Shown piece after piece: positions 52,301-63,722 of a DNA stretch of 64,000 bases (its first letter is position 1; every line of letters starts with the position of its first letter). The translations under genes were made by a program, and so were the position numbers. The notes beneath the pieces are model-generated. The model did no database searches. It was not told the DNA's origin and saw only the letters and a list, made by a program, of their open reading frames with translations. This stretch comes from Argyresthia goedartella (lineage: Eukaryota; Arthropoda; Insecta; Lepidoptera; Argyresthiidae), in the NCBI GenBank assembly GCA_949825045.1, contig OX463835.1, positions 22,399,201 through 22,463,200 on the forward strand. The letters run 5' to 3'.

Positions 52301-55065
52301 TGCATGAACATCTCTTTCAGATCGGCCGTTACTGCGATGCTGTGTTGTCGGAATCTCATGATGACCCCGGGCAACGACTGAAGGAGGTCTGGGCCCGGAA
52401 GGAGCATGTCGTTGAGGCTGCGGCCGTGTGAGGAGGCTGCGGCATCATGGACCACTCGAATCTGCTTTTTCTCCGGGTTGCAGACGGCGAAGTGCGGTAA
52501 GTACCACGTTCTTCCGCTAGGCGGCGTGTCGGCGCGCTCGGCGTAGTTAGAGGTAAGTAGATTGTTGATGCGTTCTTCATATTGTTTTTTCAGGTTGTCA
52601 TCGCGGTCCAACTTCCTCTCGAGCGTGTATAGGCGCCTCAGTGCATCGTTGCGGTTATTTGGGATCTTGTCTATTTTTCCACGCCATAGTAGGCCCGTCT
52701 CGAAGCGGCCGTCTGGGAGGCTTTTCTCTTGCAGTATTTTCAGTGCTTGTAGTTCGGGATCACTTTTCTGTCTTCTTGGTTCAATTGAGAGTGACTCGAG
52801 TGCGAAGTATTGCTTCATCATTTCTTCTGTCTTGTCGGCGGGCTTGACGCGTGTGAGGTGAGCGCAGCAGTATGTTATTGGGGCCGCTTGTGTTGTGCGG
52901 CACCCGTGCAGCACCCACCCCAATGCAGTTTTCGAAGCTACGGGTTGATCGCGCCGTCCTTTTCTTATGTCACGTGACACGATCAACTCCCAGTTATCTT
53001 GTCCGACGAGTATCTTCGGTGTAGCTTCGTTGTAGGTGAGTTCGTGCTTGATATCTTCGATGTGCGTGCAATCTTCCATCTCTTGGTTGCTTATGGACTG
53101 CGTGGTGAAGTTGAGGCTTTCTACTGTGTGCGCGTTCGTGATTTTCTTTTCTGTGCCGCCGTGTTGCCCTCTAATGTGTAGGGTGACTCGCTTGCTTTTG
53201 TTGTGTGCCATTTCTTTGACGCCCACGCCTTGGACCCACATAGGTTCGGTGGGTCCGTCGAGGCCGAGGGCGTCGGCGAGTGCGGCGTCCACGATCGTCA
53301 CGGTGCTCCCGTCGTCAAGGAGGGCGTAGGCTTGAATCTCGGCCCGGGGCCCCCGCAGTATGACAGGTGCAATTTTCAAGTAGCCTCGTGTAGTAGCGGT
53401 TGCGGGCGCGGCCGTGCGCTCGCTGGTGACCGCCACCACCTCTTCTTTTCTCTTTTGCGACTCTTCTGAGGCGGCTGCTCCGGTGGGAGCGGCTTTTTCG
53501 TGATGCAGCAGTTGATGGTGTCGCATGGGGCAGCCCTCGTGTCCGCACGGTTTTGCGCGGCACGTGAAGCGGTGATGTGTGCTTGACAGGCAGCGGTAGC
53601 ACGTGTGGTTTTTCTTTGCGACTTCCCAGCGCTCGTTTACGGTGAGTTTGTTGAATTGTGGGCACGCTGGGAGCAGATGCGACGCGTGTTTGCATAGTGG
53701 GCACGCGTGCTTCTCTTCTTTCTTCTTTGGAGTTTCTGTGGTGGCAGCGTAGGTGCGCTCGGTCCTCTTGCGCGCCGTCGGCCGGGCTTCACGGAAGTCT
53801 GATGTTTGTTCGGGCGGGGCGTAGGGGGCGCACTTGTCTGCTTCTCTATTCAGGAAGTCGGCGATCTTCTTAAGTTCGGGCGTGTCTTCCTTTTCTATGG
53901 CGTAGTCATACCATTTGTTCTTCAATATCGGCGTTAGCTTGTCCACAATCGTTCGCAGTAGCTCCGGGTTGTAGAGGTACTGCGGCTTTTTTAGTAGTTC
54001 GATTGTGGCAACGGTGTTGGCGATGCGGCCGGCGAATATGCATAGGTCACGTGGGCTGTCGGTGAGTCGTGGCAGCCCCTTCATCTTCTCTGTTTCTCCC
54101 ATTAGTAGCGCGTCTGGTCTTCCGAATCTTCGTTCTAGTGCTTTGATGACGTCTTCCGGGTGCGGCTGGCTGATGAGGAGGGCGCTGACGGCCTCCCAAG
54201 CGACACCCTTGAGACTTCTTCGGATTCGGGCCACATTTTCACACGCAGAGAAACTTGATGAGGACTTGATGTAAGCGGCCTTGAAGTGTAGCCACTCGTT
54301 GCACAGGCCGTTGAAGACTGGTAGGTCTGGTATGTACTTCTTGTTTGATTTGCTTGTTTGCAGGGCTTCGGCCAGGGCTGTTGATAGCGACGTAACGTCC
54401 ATCACGGCGGGTCTCTGTGGAGCTTCTTGTGGCGGCTCCCGCCGCTTGCGCAATGAAGTGGCGCACGCGGTGAGTTCCCGTCGTTCTTCATTGATGGGGA
54501 TTTCTATCGCGGCTTCTGTTTCTGGCTTTCGGTTGAGCCAATCGGCTATTCTTTGTGGGGCAAGGTCTTCCTTCTCTTCGGACTCTTCCGGCGACGACGT
54601 CGCATTGATGCGTTCCTGCCGAATCTTCGCTAGTTCTGCTTCGGCATTTATACGCCTCAGCTCCAACTCGGCTAGCCTCTCCTTGGCCTCCAACTCCGCG
54701 AGGAGTCTCTTGCTAGAGGCCTTGGATCGGCACGACCGAGCAGGCTTGAGCGTTTTCGTGTTCGTCGGTGGCGGCATTAACTCGGCGGTGTGGCGTTCGA
54801 TGACCGTGTCTGTGCTGGCGGCGGGTGTGGCTCTGATTCCTGACGTGTCGACGTGGCCTCTGGCGTTACTGGTGCCGGAGGTCGTGTCGTGACTACGTGC
54901 GTCCGTCGTGTTCGTGCCCGTCGTCGCGTTGGTGTCTTCGGTTGTGCCGGTGCCGGTCGTGGTACCGGTTCCAGTCGTGGTATCGGTCCCGGTCACGGTT
55001 TCCGTCGTTGTGCCGCCGCTGCCGGAAGAGTCTTCTTTTCCGCTGTTACTTCTGGTTACAACCAT
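49339..55065 (-). pseudogene. BEL/Pao gag-pol, interrupted by one TGA
   Basis: One frame of about 1909 codons, stopped once by TGA at 51294-51292 inside RNase H, at a position where family members have Trp (SDSRTVLA before it, RSYKTFVAHRLAE after). Parts in order: Gly/Thr-rich N-terminus; charged coiled coil; DUF1759-type Gag (YIPDLPVFNGLCNEWLHFKA); zinc knuckles (CPLCKHASHLLPACP, CYRCLSSTHHRFTC); protease (YALLDDGSTVTIVD); RT (TADLKEMFMQIKI, MTSVVFGASSSP, NHYVDDYL); RNase H (TFVDSSGEAYAA); integrase zinc domain (KLHHGGTEIVV..CPSCRLKKA) and DDE core (YTGLDYYGP, WSDNATAF, MAGAWERMVRTVKEA). No envelope gene is seen. The protein copies element RNA and integrates the DNA. Pol ends inside the LTR. 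Confidence 0.95.
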
Positions 55066-55118
55066 CTTCTTTATTTTCTTGATGCTTCAGTGATCCGGCT
55101 TCGACGAGGACCAAACAA

Positions 55119-55859
55119 TGTACGCGATGTACATAGAGTACCCCGCAATTCGTATTTGTGTGTACTTATTGCGGGGCGCAGCGTGGACTGTAGATTTTCT
55201 TATTAGGTTGATGGCGAAGAGGGCTCGAATGATAACGCAATTTCTTCAATATTTGCAGGCGGAGAGGCGAGGGGGAGGCCTTGGTGCTTCTTCTGCTGTA
55301 GCTCGATCGGGAATGGCTTTTCGGCGGCGCGCGCGTGCCTTTTATTGGACCGCCTGAGAGTAGTTTTGTTTACCTCAGACCCCGCGCCGCACACCGCCCC
55401 CTTCCTCGCCCCTCCTTCCCCGCTAGGTTTTATTTCTAATTAAAATGGTTTTATTTTACATTTATTGTCTTAAATCTATGTTTATTCAATACCTTAAGTC
55501 TCTAAATATCTTTTTACATAATGATTTGGGTGACCGCGGGCTTTCTAATAAGGATTTTGTATTATTTTGGCCGGCCCGCGGTCCCCCGCCTCACCGAGGT
55601 ATTAAATATAGGTGCCTGCGCGCCTCGAGTCGCTTCAATCGGAGCTCGGTTCGCACAGGCTACACATCAAAAAACAACCAATAAAATATCTTTATTCTCA
55701 TAACATACTTAAATCTAATAGAATATGAACACAAAACATAAGTTGCTTAACTAGGTTTTCCTTAACTCTAATGTCCTACAAATATTATCTTTATTCATTT
55801 ATTTTAACAATATATTTACAGTAATCATTTGAACAGTGACGTCGCTTTCGTCGTTAACA
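55119..55859 (-). repeat. BEL 5' LTR
   Basis: Uninterrupted 741-bp LTR, first in coding orientation. It differs from the left LTR at seven positions by direct alignment and has no length difference. On the plus strand it begins TGTACGCGATG and ends CGTTAACA. It supplies the pre-insertion state for the Jockey target site. Confidence 0.95.
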
Positions 55860-55985
55860 GCTGTAGTACCAACTTCACAGACAAAGTAGGGGCGGCACGC
55901 AGGCGGGCGTCGGCGTTGGAAATTTGAATGTCATAATTTGACAAATTTTTGTACATTATGGTCATAATGTACAAATTTTCAGATA
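55860..55985 (+). repeat. Palindrome-centred TIR repeat, copy C, right part
   Basis: After the GCTGT duplication it resumes with AGTACCAACTTCACAGACAA and the CGGCACGCAGGCGGGCGTCG block. The central palindrome is here (TTTGTACATTATG and complement, about 55949-55978). Its right terminal repeat is missing. Confidence 0.8.
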
Positions 55986-56354
55986 AAAATCAGATATGTA
56001 TCGGATCATTATTTGAACAATTAATTAAAACAACGAGAGTGTATTCTCTTGCAACCCTTTTTATTTTTATAATTACTTAAATATTTACAGACATGACCAA
56101 TACCCACGGTCTTAAGGAGTAGTATACATACCATAATAATTATATAGTTAACTAGTTAGCCAGATAGAACTCATTTTATCCCCACTTTGACAACATGCAT
56201 GGATAGAAATACAAGTGAGGTATTCTTTTAACATTCTGTCTCAGCACTGGACATGAGTACAGATTAGATTAGATACTTATTTTCTATTAACTATATATTA
56301 CACACCTTAACTAGTACATAAAATGTTGCACTCACATATTATACAAAACTGTTT
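55986..56354. other. Polinton-like remnant, non-coding part
   Basis: AT-rich and without a recognised gene. It lies between the copy C repeat and the end of the polymerase relic. Confidence 0.4.
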
Positions 56355-58353
56355 TCAAAACAAAGATTTATGCCCCCACGGTAAAGTGGACACTTTGTCT
56401 GGTAATATACATCTTATTTCGTCTGTGTTAGATAAAGCTAGCTTATTAACAGTTTGTGTGTTAATTTCATGCTTTATGGATTTGAAGAGGTTCTGTTTTC
56501 TCCTGACGATTTTATCATTCATTAAAACTTCCCGGTAGTATGTTGTGTCTAAATTACGGACTACACATTTGTTTACGCCCTTAGCATTCTTTATGACTTG
56601 GTGGTCGGTTTTTATACAGTATAATTTGGTAGGAAGACCACCACCCAATTGGTCTTTGAATAAACCGGGAATTTTTTTGTTTTTCAATGGTAAACCAAAC
56701 TTGTTGTGAGGTTCATAATTACTTATGTCAAAAAATTCTGACAAAGATTTCAAGTCGAGTCGAGTCATGAAAGACTTTGTAGAAATCTGTGTGGATTCTG
56801 TAAATAAAACTATCTGTATCGGTGTAGCAAAGTTGTACTTGATCACCATACTTTGGTTTTATAATCGAATAGTGGAAGTCATACATGTGGCTCTTTGAAA
56901 GCTCCAAAACAGCAAAGCCTACATAAATCGGTTTGTCTAAGATCACTCTTTCCGGTTTCATCTGAATAGCAACCAAGTTTTCCGTAAATACGCTTACACT
57001 GTGAAAGTTTGATGTTTTTTAGCTTTGTTTGTTGTATCCCACCACTGTGTGGCTAGTTTGACATCGAAGTGTTTTTCATTAACTTGAACAAGTCTTGTTG
57101 GAATTGCGTTTTAGCTTTCTTCTGAGTTCTGTATTCAAATCAATATATTCTTTCCAAAATGCGCGCTGGTGAAATGTTATACCCCTATGAATTTTAGCAA
57201 GGATCAAACCATTCGCCTTGCATTTATTGAGGTGGACGTAATGTATCACATAGTTAAATTTATGATAAAAAATCGGGGTCAATTTTGCTGTTTACCTCCT
57301 GGAGGTATAAATTTCTCAGCACAGAAAGGAAAATCGTTGTGGGAATCATGTAATTCATCAGGATATAACAAGTCAACTTCCAACATGTAACCGAATGGAG
57401 CATCATCGAAAACGTTTTCAACATTTAGTTTTTCAATTTCGATTTCACTCAAGAATCTGAAATCAGAAACGGAAAGCGACTGGCACATACTGTATCCATA
57501 GATTATTACAATCCATGTACACCAGGAATGAATCTCGTTTAGAAGAATCGTAGGGGTTCATTTATGGATTGTTTGCTTTTGTGTGTCTTTTAGAGAACAT
57601 ACAAAGGGCACCCCTTTCTAAATTAAGTATCAACGAGTTCTTGTCAAACTCCAGTTTTTGTTACATGGCATCGAAATACAAACTTGGAGAAGTCAAGTAA
57701 ACAGCTGGATCCAAGCTGTAAGGAGTCTTGCAGGTCATTCTAAAGTTTTCAAAGAGATCTGTTAATACCAGTGCGTCTGTTTTTGGATAAAGATCAGTGT
57801 ACTCTCCCATGTTTTGGATTTCGAATGTTTGCCATACATTTTGAACGTGAGAATACTCTTCTTCAGATTTAATCTCATCTGTAATAGAATTTTAGATCAC
57901 GGTCTTAGCAGGTAAATGTTTATCTGCAAATAACTTCCAGTTAGTCATTTAATCGTATGGGTAAACCCCTTTGCGAGTCTGTTTGTATTTTTGCAGACCT
58001 GTGCTCAAAAACATGTACGTATCAACAAAACAAACTTGGGCAAATTCATCATCGAAGATTTGAATAAACTTTGTAAATGAAATGTAATTTTCCTTGTTTT
58101 TCGGTATAATTTTGACAGGACCACATAGTTCACTTAGTTCCTTAATGAACAAATGACAATCTAAACCTGCAAGGTTATGGAAGAATATCGGGACTACTTT
58201 CGGTACTCGAAATTTCAAGTTGTAGTATGTATGGGCAGCTCCACCATATAGACCTGTGAGATGGTCGTGATCTCTTCCTAACCTTCTCTGTAAATAGAAG
58301 CCGTTCACAGATGTGACAATATTCTGAATATTCATGCTGTTTCGCATTTTCAC
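56355..58353 (-). pseudogene. Polinton/adintovirus-like family B DNA polymerase relic
   Basis: Minus-strand fragments, in order: GRDHDHLTGLYGGAAH and IFFHNLAGLDCHLFI (3'-5' exonuclease motif region, 58353-57949); LYPKTDALVLTDLFENFR and YSLDPAVYLTSPSLYFDAM (about 57780-57660); a region at 57488-57079; YVGFAVLELSKSHMYDFHY with CYTDTDSFIYRI (palm motif with the DTDS catalytic pair, 56976-56728); and a C-terminal part with NEVLMND-like and KSIKHEINTQTVNKLALSN blocks ending at 56355. These fit the protein-primed type B polymerase of Polintons and related viruses. At least four frame breaks are visible. The enzyme would replicate the element's own DNA. Confidence 0.75.
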
Positions 58354-58470
58354 TCGTGAATATCATCGGAATGTTTTTATTAAGAAAACTATGTATTCTT
58401 TTCACTTCACGAAGATGCAGTTGAATTAACTTTTCGCAAGCAAAGCTTGCTCAGAAAAAAGGAAAAGAAG

Positions 58471-59308
58471 TCATACTTCACAAAAGTACAACTTGCTGTG
58501 GTGTTTAGTGATCTGATTGCGGACGAATCGGGGTAAATTTTTGATCAAAACATAATGAGTGGTGTTTTCTTTCTCTAATAGAAGTAAATTAACTCTCTTC
58601 TTTCTGTTTTGGTATTCTGATTTATATATAGGTCCTACAACAACCCTATTATTTTTCAGCGAATATATGTTAACGCTTAAATTTGGATAGTTGATCTCAA
58701 AAGTTTTGATGTCTATTGCAGTGACTGGAGAGCTTATACCTTTTGTATTCAATACTTTGGCATAATATATGACGATGTTCTATCAGCTCCCCCTTTAGGA
58801 GTATGAAGTGCTGCGACAATGCTCCAAAGAAAACAATCATTATCTTTATTTTGCATGTTAAGACATGATTTCTTGTTTTAAATTAATTTTGGTAAGTCAA
58901 TATGAGCTCCTCCACGCAGTACTTCATACTTGTTGATATTTACTTCCAAATACAAATTATTCAGAAAAGCCAGCCGCTATCACGTTCCTCAAACTCATCG
59001 ATCTTCTTTTTGATACTGGCAACCGTTTCTATTATTAGCTTATCAAAGTCAAAGTTACGATGCAATGCAACATTTTTTGTACCAAAAAACTTGACTTCCT
59101 GACCTTCATTCTTAAACAGAACAAAGTTGTTGAAAAATTCTAAGTTTACTTTGATGTTTACATATTTTTCGAGTGAGTCTCCTAAAAGTTTCTCACCTTT
59201 CTGAGACATCTGATTGATGAAAGTTTCAAGCAAAGAGCGCTCCAAATTTGTTGCAAAAATTCGATAGCTGGATATACGACCGCGAAAAGCTGACGCTATT
59301 CGAATCAT
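58471..59308 (-). pseudogene. N-terminal part of the Polinton-like polymerase, or gene beside it
   Basis: The first frame (59308-58961) starts MIRIASAFRGRISSYRIFAT and has FNNFVLFKNEGQEVKFF. An intermediate stretch with stops reads CLNMQNKDNDCFLWSIVAAL, and the second frame (58752-58471) has FEINYPNLSVNIYSL and VNLLLLEKENTTHYVLI. This order occurs in long polymerase proteins of Polinton-like elements in arthropods, just before the exonuclease block. The parts are collinear with the relic to the left, so one gene broken by stops is likely. Confidence 0.6.
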
Positions 59309-59335
59309 ACCATCACATTCCGTGGTGCTACTATT

Positions 59336-59476
59336 ATTTTTATACTAGTATAATAGTAGGTACTATATATATTTTTATACTAGTATAATAGTAGGTACTA
59401 TATATATTTTTATACTAGTATAATAGTAGGTACTATATATATTTTTATACTAGTATAATAGTAGGTACTATATATA
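59336..59476. repeat. Four tandem 35-bp units with internal palindrome
   Basis: The unit TTTTTATACTAGTATAATAG...GGTACTATATATA repeats at 35-base spacing four times. Each contains the self-complementary TATACTAGTATA. It sits between the polymerase relic and a SINE. Confidence 0.9.
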
Positions 59477-59494
59477 TGACCCACCCATTTCCCC

Positions 59495-59670
59495 TTTGAC
59501 GACCCGAATGGCCGAGTCGGCAGTGACCCAGCCTACGAAGCCAAGGGTCCCGGGTTCGAGTCCCGGTGGGGGCAAATATTTGTTTGATGAGAACGGATGT
59601 TTGTACCCTAGTGTTGAGTCCAAAACTTAACATAAGTACTTGTATAGATTATACCTATATAATTTATTAC
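59495..59670 (+). repeat. tRNA-derived SINE
   Basis: TGGCCGAGTCGG is an exact A-box match, and GGTTCGAGTCC an exact B-box match about 45 bases later, with CCGGGTTCGAGTCCCGG forming the T arm. The 3' part after GGGGGCA does not pair with the 5' side as an acceptor stem, and the sequence continues into an unrelated body (AAATATTTGTTTGATGAGAA..GGATGTTTGT). It is therefore a SINE head plus body rather than a tRNA gene. Confidence 0.75.
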
Positions 59671-59927
59671 TGTTATTTGGAAAAGCGCCATCTATAGATT
59701 TCATTGTATATTACTTGCAGTACAAATTGACCTTAATCTGACTGATCACACGTAAGAGATGTATAAGCTTGAAGCATTTTATGATAGATGGCGCTAATCT
59801 GTGCTTTAAATAGGTAGACAATAGGAATTTCTTTCTCTTTTTGCCTTGTAACCGTCCAATACAACGCACGTCTCAATTTTGGCATTTTCATTTCACCACC
59901 TTCACCCTCTACGTCCCGAGTGCGACA
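59671..59927 (+). repeat. Candidate 5' LTR of a second BEL/Pao element
   Basis: The segment begins TGTTATTTGG and ends TGCGACA, followed at 59930 by TGGTGACCCCGACGTGAT, which has the form of a tRNA primer-binding site. A Gag frame follows at 60524. The partner LTR is outside the window, so the limits are inferred. Confidence 0.4.
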
Positions 59928-60289
59928 TATGGTGACCCCGACGTGATACCTACACGCTTGAGTCTTCGTATTAGCCTGGAAGGGATCCACGCTAGTAAAA
60001 TTCAGCGGCAACGATACTTGCTACGAATTGCGCAACCGCGCCCCGAAGATCGCCCGGTGTCTACCCTCAACTTTTAATTCGCAACGTGGTAGACAAAGCC
60101 AGCTCATCGGTCAAGATCGACAGGCATCAGCCCAGAATAAAGAAGAAGGGTGAAAGGTGGCCTGAGAGCTAGCGAGATAACGAAACTTGTCTACGCAACG
60201 CTGAACGATGGCCATACCAAACCACCGCCACGTGTGTGTGGCACCGTGGTACTTACTCCGAGAAGGCGGAAGATATCCAGAGTGCGTGT

Positions 60290-60400
60290 GGGCACGTGCT
60301 GCATCATCAAAACGCATCCAGAGCCTAGTGGACAAGTGCTGCATCATCAAAACGCATCCAGAGCCTAGTGGGCACGTGCATCGTCATCAAAAAGGCAAGT
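60290..60400. repeat. 40-bp direct repeat in the BEL leader
   Basis: TGCATCATCAAAACGCATCC..AGAGCCTAGTGG occurs at about 60299 and 60339, with a decayed third unit near 60378. Confidence 0.8.
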
Positions 60401-60523
60401 GAGCTGGCAATTCCCACCCATTCCATTACATTCCCATTTAATATTGCTAATCGCTTAGTCAATCTTAGTTAAATAGGTATTCGAAATAACCTCTCATTTC
60501 CTTTATCTTCTTTATCTTTTATA

Positions 60524-61242
60524 ATGGATGTTACTAGTAATTTTAAGGATCTTAAGTCCAAACGAGGTGTAGCGAAGAGAAAATTGACTCTTTTGAAAAA
60601 ATATATAGACTCCATTAACCCAGCAGCATTAACGGCAGAATCAGTAATCGATATTAAGTTGCGAATGGAGAAATTACCCGATCTTTATGAGGACTTTTGC
60701 AGGACACAGGATTGTATAGATACCATGAGTCAGGATGAGGATCTTGACACCGAGATGTCGGAGAGGGAGAATTTTGATCAAGTCTTTTACAGGCTATCTG
60801 CAAAGGCTAAGGTTTTGGTAGCAACCAAAGACACCAAGCCAAGGCATGAGGGGCAACCGCCTTCGCCTCCACCGCCTCCTGTGGACAGTGAGTCGATTAA
60901 ATATCCAGAAATCAGCTTACCCACCTTCAATGGGGACGTAAAGCAGTGGATGGAGTTTCGAGACACCTTTGACGCGTTAGTTAGTCAGAGTAAAATGCAA
61001 CCAATAATAAAGCTTAAATATCTTCGCAGTTCTTTACAGGGTAACGCGTTAGAGGTCATTAGTTCGCTCGATTATACCAGTGAAAGCTACACGCTGGCGT
61101 GGCAATTATTGTGCGAACGCTACAATAACCCACGAGTTCTAGTTTTCCATCATTTACAGGCTCTTTTTGATAATAATACAGTATCAACAACCGCATCATC
61201 ATTGAGAAATCTCCATGATAATATTTCCAAGCATGTTAGGAC
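60524..61242 (+). pseudogene. Second BEL/Pao Gag, 5' part, cut by hAT insertion
   Basis: Begins MDVTSNFKDLKSKRGV. A helical N-terminal region (residues 1-120) leads to a Pro run and then the DUF1759-type Gag domain: ISLPTFNGDVKQWMEFRDTF, KLKYLRSSLQGNALEV and LCERYNNPRVL. These coat the element RNA. The frame is open until it runs into the hAT transposon at 61243. The 8 bases GTTAGGAC before the junction are duplicated after the transposon, and the frame resumes there at 63731. The hAT insertion is the only lesion visible in this part. Confidence 0.88.
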
Positions 61243-63722
61243 TAGGGATGCAACCAATACGATACCGATACCGATACATCGGCGATATTTCGGGTTTGCC
61301 GATATATCGGCATCGGCGATATTTTTATGGCCGATACAACGATACATTTAAAATTTCGCGCTTTAAAAATGTAATGTAAACGCGCGTTTTTTCTCGTATA
61401 ATTCGTTGCAAACGAGGCACGTTAAACATGCAATACAATGTAAACGCGCGCGTTGTTTCGTCTTTTTCGTTGCAAACGAGGCACGAACGAACTATGCCCG
61501 GGGAAACCCCGCGCTCTATTCAGTGTTTTGTATCGCCCGCCTCGCACATAATATTATATTATTGTCATATTTCGCTAGGTTAACTGTTGTCGCGCGTGGT
61601 ATATTATTAACTATAACTAGTCGTTTGAGTCAGATAAAGTAAATTAGTAGGCATGTCAACTTCAAAGCTCAAAAGTTCTACTATATGGAATCATTTTGAA
61701 ATTTCGACAATTGATAAATCCAAAGCAATATGTTTGTATTGTAAAGAAAAAGTGTCCCGTGGCATCATTTCTAAAAGTTATAACACATCAAACTTGTGGA
61801 TCCACATGAAGAGGCACCATCCAAGTGAATTGCACACCGCTTCAACGTCGAAAACGACTACCCAGAAAACAAAGTCTGACGATGACAATGGCCCACAACC
61901 TAAGAAACAAGCCACTCTGGAGGAGATTATCGATAAGAAATTACTTTATAGCGACGACGATATTCGGGCAAAAGATATTACTCGCACTATTGCAGAGGAA
62001 ATATGTGTAGACATGGAGCCGTTTGATCTGGTGAACAAAATAGGATTCCAAAGATTAATAAAAAAGCTAAGGCCAAATTATAAAATGGTTTCGCGGCCCC
62101 ATGTTACTGAAAAAGTCATACCAGAAATTTATCAGCGAGTTAAAGCTAAAGTACTAGAGCTGTTAAAAGAGCTGCCGCATATTGTGATAACATCTGACAT
62201 ATGGACAAGTGACTCTTCTTCGCAATCTAATGATTTTATTAGCGTGACAGCTCATGGAATCAATGCAAATTTTGAATAAAAAAATTACTGCCTTGAGGTT
62301 ATGCCATTCGATGGAGCTCAGCATTCAGGTATAAACATAGCAAGTAATCTTAACAAGGCTTTTCAAGATTGGAGTATACAAGACCGAGTTCGAGCAGTAG
62401 TTACCGACAACGCCGCAAATATGGTTGTCGCTATTAGAGAAGTTCAAAAAACCTACGATGTTGTACCTGTCAAATGTTTGGCTCACTCATTGCAACTGGT
62501 TATCAAAGCCGGCCTCTTTAATGATGACAAAGTGAATGAAATGATTACCAAAGCAAGGTCTATCATTGGACATTTCAGTCATTCCACAAGCAGCAGTAAG
62601 GTTTTAAAAGAAATGCAGAATGCACATAATATTCCCAATCATGTCCTTATCCAGGACATATCTACACGCTGGGACTCGACACTAGTGGCATTAAGGCGTT
62701 TACTGGAACAACGAGTTGCAGTACAAGCTTGTCTGCCTCGTGTAAAATGCAAAGTAGAACTTACGACTGAAGAATGGGTGATGATGGAGGAAGTGGTGAA
62801 CATTTTGCGATACTTCGAAGAGGCTACAAAGTCAATAAGCAAAGCCACTGCTACGTTATCTGACGCCATTCCGTTAATTAACAGTCTTCGAAAATTATTA
62901 CAAAACTTAAGAAGTCCGTAGACAGAAAGGGAAAATTCATCGCAAAAATTAGCAGCTGACTTGTTATTGGCTCTTAATGAAAAGTTTTATGATTTGGAAA
63001 AAGAAGAAACGTATTGCTTAGCCACAATGCTTGATCCTCGTTACAAAGCACGAATATTTCAATTACAGTCTACTATTAATACGGCAAAAACGCGCCTTGT
63101 TCACTTACTTGAGCTTAATCTAGCATCAGACACGGTCACACCTACATGTAGTACTGTAAGTTCTGAGATGCCTACGCGTGGCGGGCTTTGGAGCGTTTGT
63201 GAGAATATTATCAGAGAGTCCGAGGAAGATGAGCCCCTGTCTACTCTGAGCTGTAATTCTCTCAAAGAAGAAGTCGAGAGATACCTAAGGTCTCCTAGTA
63301 TAGCGAGAGATGCAGATCCTTTCGCTTTCTGGCGCAATGACGTCTTATACCCAAACTTGAAAAAAATGGCGCAGAAGTATTTTAGTTTCCAAATGAGTTC
63401 TGTCGCATCTGAGAGACTATTTTCCACCTCAGGTCTCATTCAAACAGACTTGCGAAATCGCCTTCTCCGTCAAACTTAAGAATACTTTGTTTTTTAAACA
63501 AAAATCTGATTAATGTTAATTTTAATTACTAAAACTGCATCAACCTGTGTATATTTTTGTATTACCTAATAAAAATAATGACTTGACTTGTGTTTTATCT
63601 ATTTTACCTTCATTTTTTTTATTAAATAGGCGTATCGGTATCGGTATCCGTATCGGCGATATTTTTATAAGCGTATCGGTATCGGTATCGTATCGGCAAA
63701 AAGGCGTATCGTTGCATCCCTA
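61243..63722 (+). mobile_element. hAT transposon, complete with ends and 8-bp duplication
   Basis: The left end reads TAGGGATGCAAC (61243) and the right end GTTGCATCCCTA (to 63722), perfect 12-bp inverted ends. GTTAGGAC flanks both sides (61235-61242 and 63723-63730) and fits the hAT target pattern nTnnnnAn. Subterminal regions contain many copies of TATCGG and its complement. The 2480 bp hold one transposase gene. Confidence 0.95.
61653..63479 (+). pseudogene. hAT transposase (BED finger, ZBED type) with two in-frame stops
   Basis: From MSTSKLKSSTIWNHF, residues 1-55 are a BED zinc finger (CLYCKEKVSRG..WIHMKRHH). The catalytic domain has ITSDIWTSDSS (first Asp), AVVTDNAANM (second Asp), CLAHSLQLV and ISTRWDSTLVALRRLL. 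A stop at 62277-62279 and another at 62919-62921 interrupt it in the same frame. The C-terminal dimerisation region follows (ATMLDPRYKARIF, MSSVASERLFSTSG with the Glu, RNRLL), with a probable frameshift at the very end near 63465. Two or three point lesions in about 610 codons make it inactive but young. hAT enzymes move DNA with 8-bp duplications. Confidence 0.92.

Larger units (their letters stand above)
43353..55859 (-). mobile_element. Complete BEL/Pao LTR retrotransposon
   Basis: Minus-strand element with two 741-bp LTRs that begin TGT and end ACA on the plus strand. It is flanked by GCTGT on both sides (43348-43352 and 55860-55864), a 5-bp duplication typical of the family. The internal region has one gag-pol gene (55065-49339) with a single stop. 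The left LTR is interrupted by a Jockey LINE. Without that LINE the element is about 7.2 kb, a normal BEL length. A purine tract (complement of 49370-49377) adjoins the left LTR, and the region after the right LTR (55118-55094, minus strand TTTGGTCCTCGTCGAAGCC) is the candidate primer-binding site. Confidence 0.95.

Noticed and set aside
59495..59577. A functional tRNA gene
   Set aside because: A and B boxes are exact, but the 5' flank does not pair with the GGGGGC after the T arm as an acceptor stem, and the sequence runs into a SINE body.
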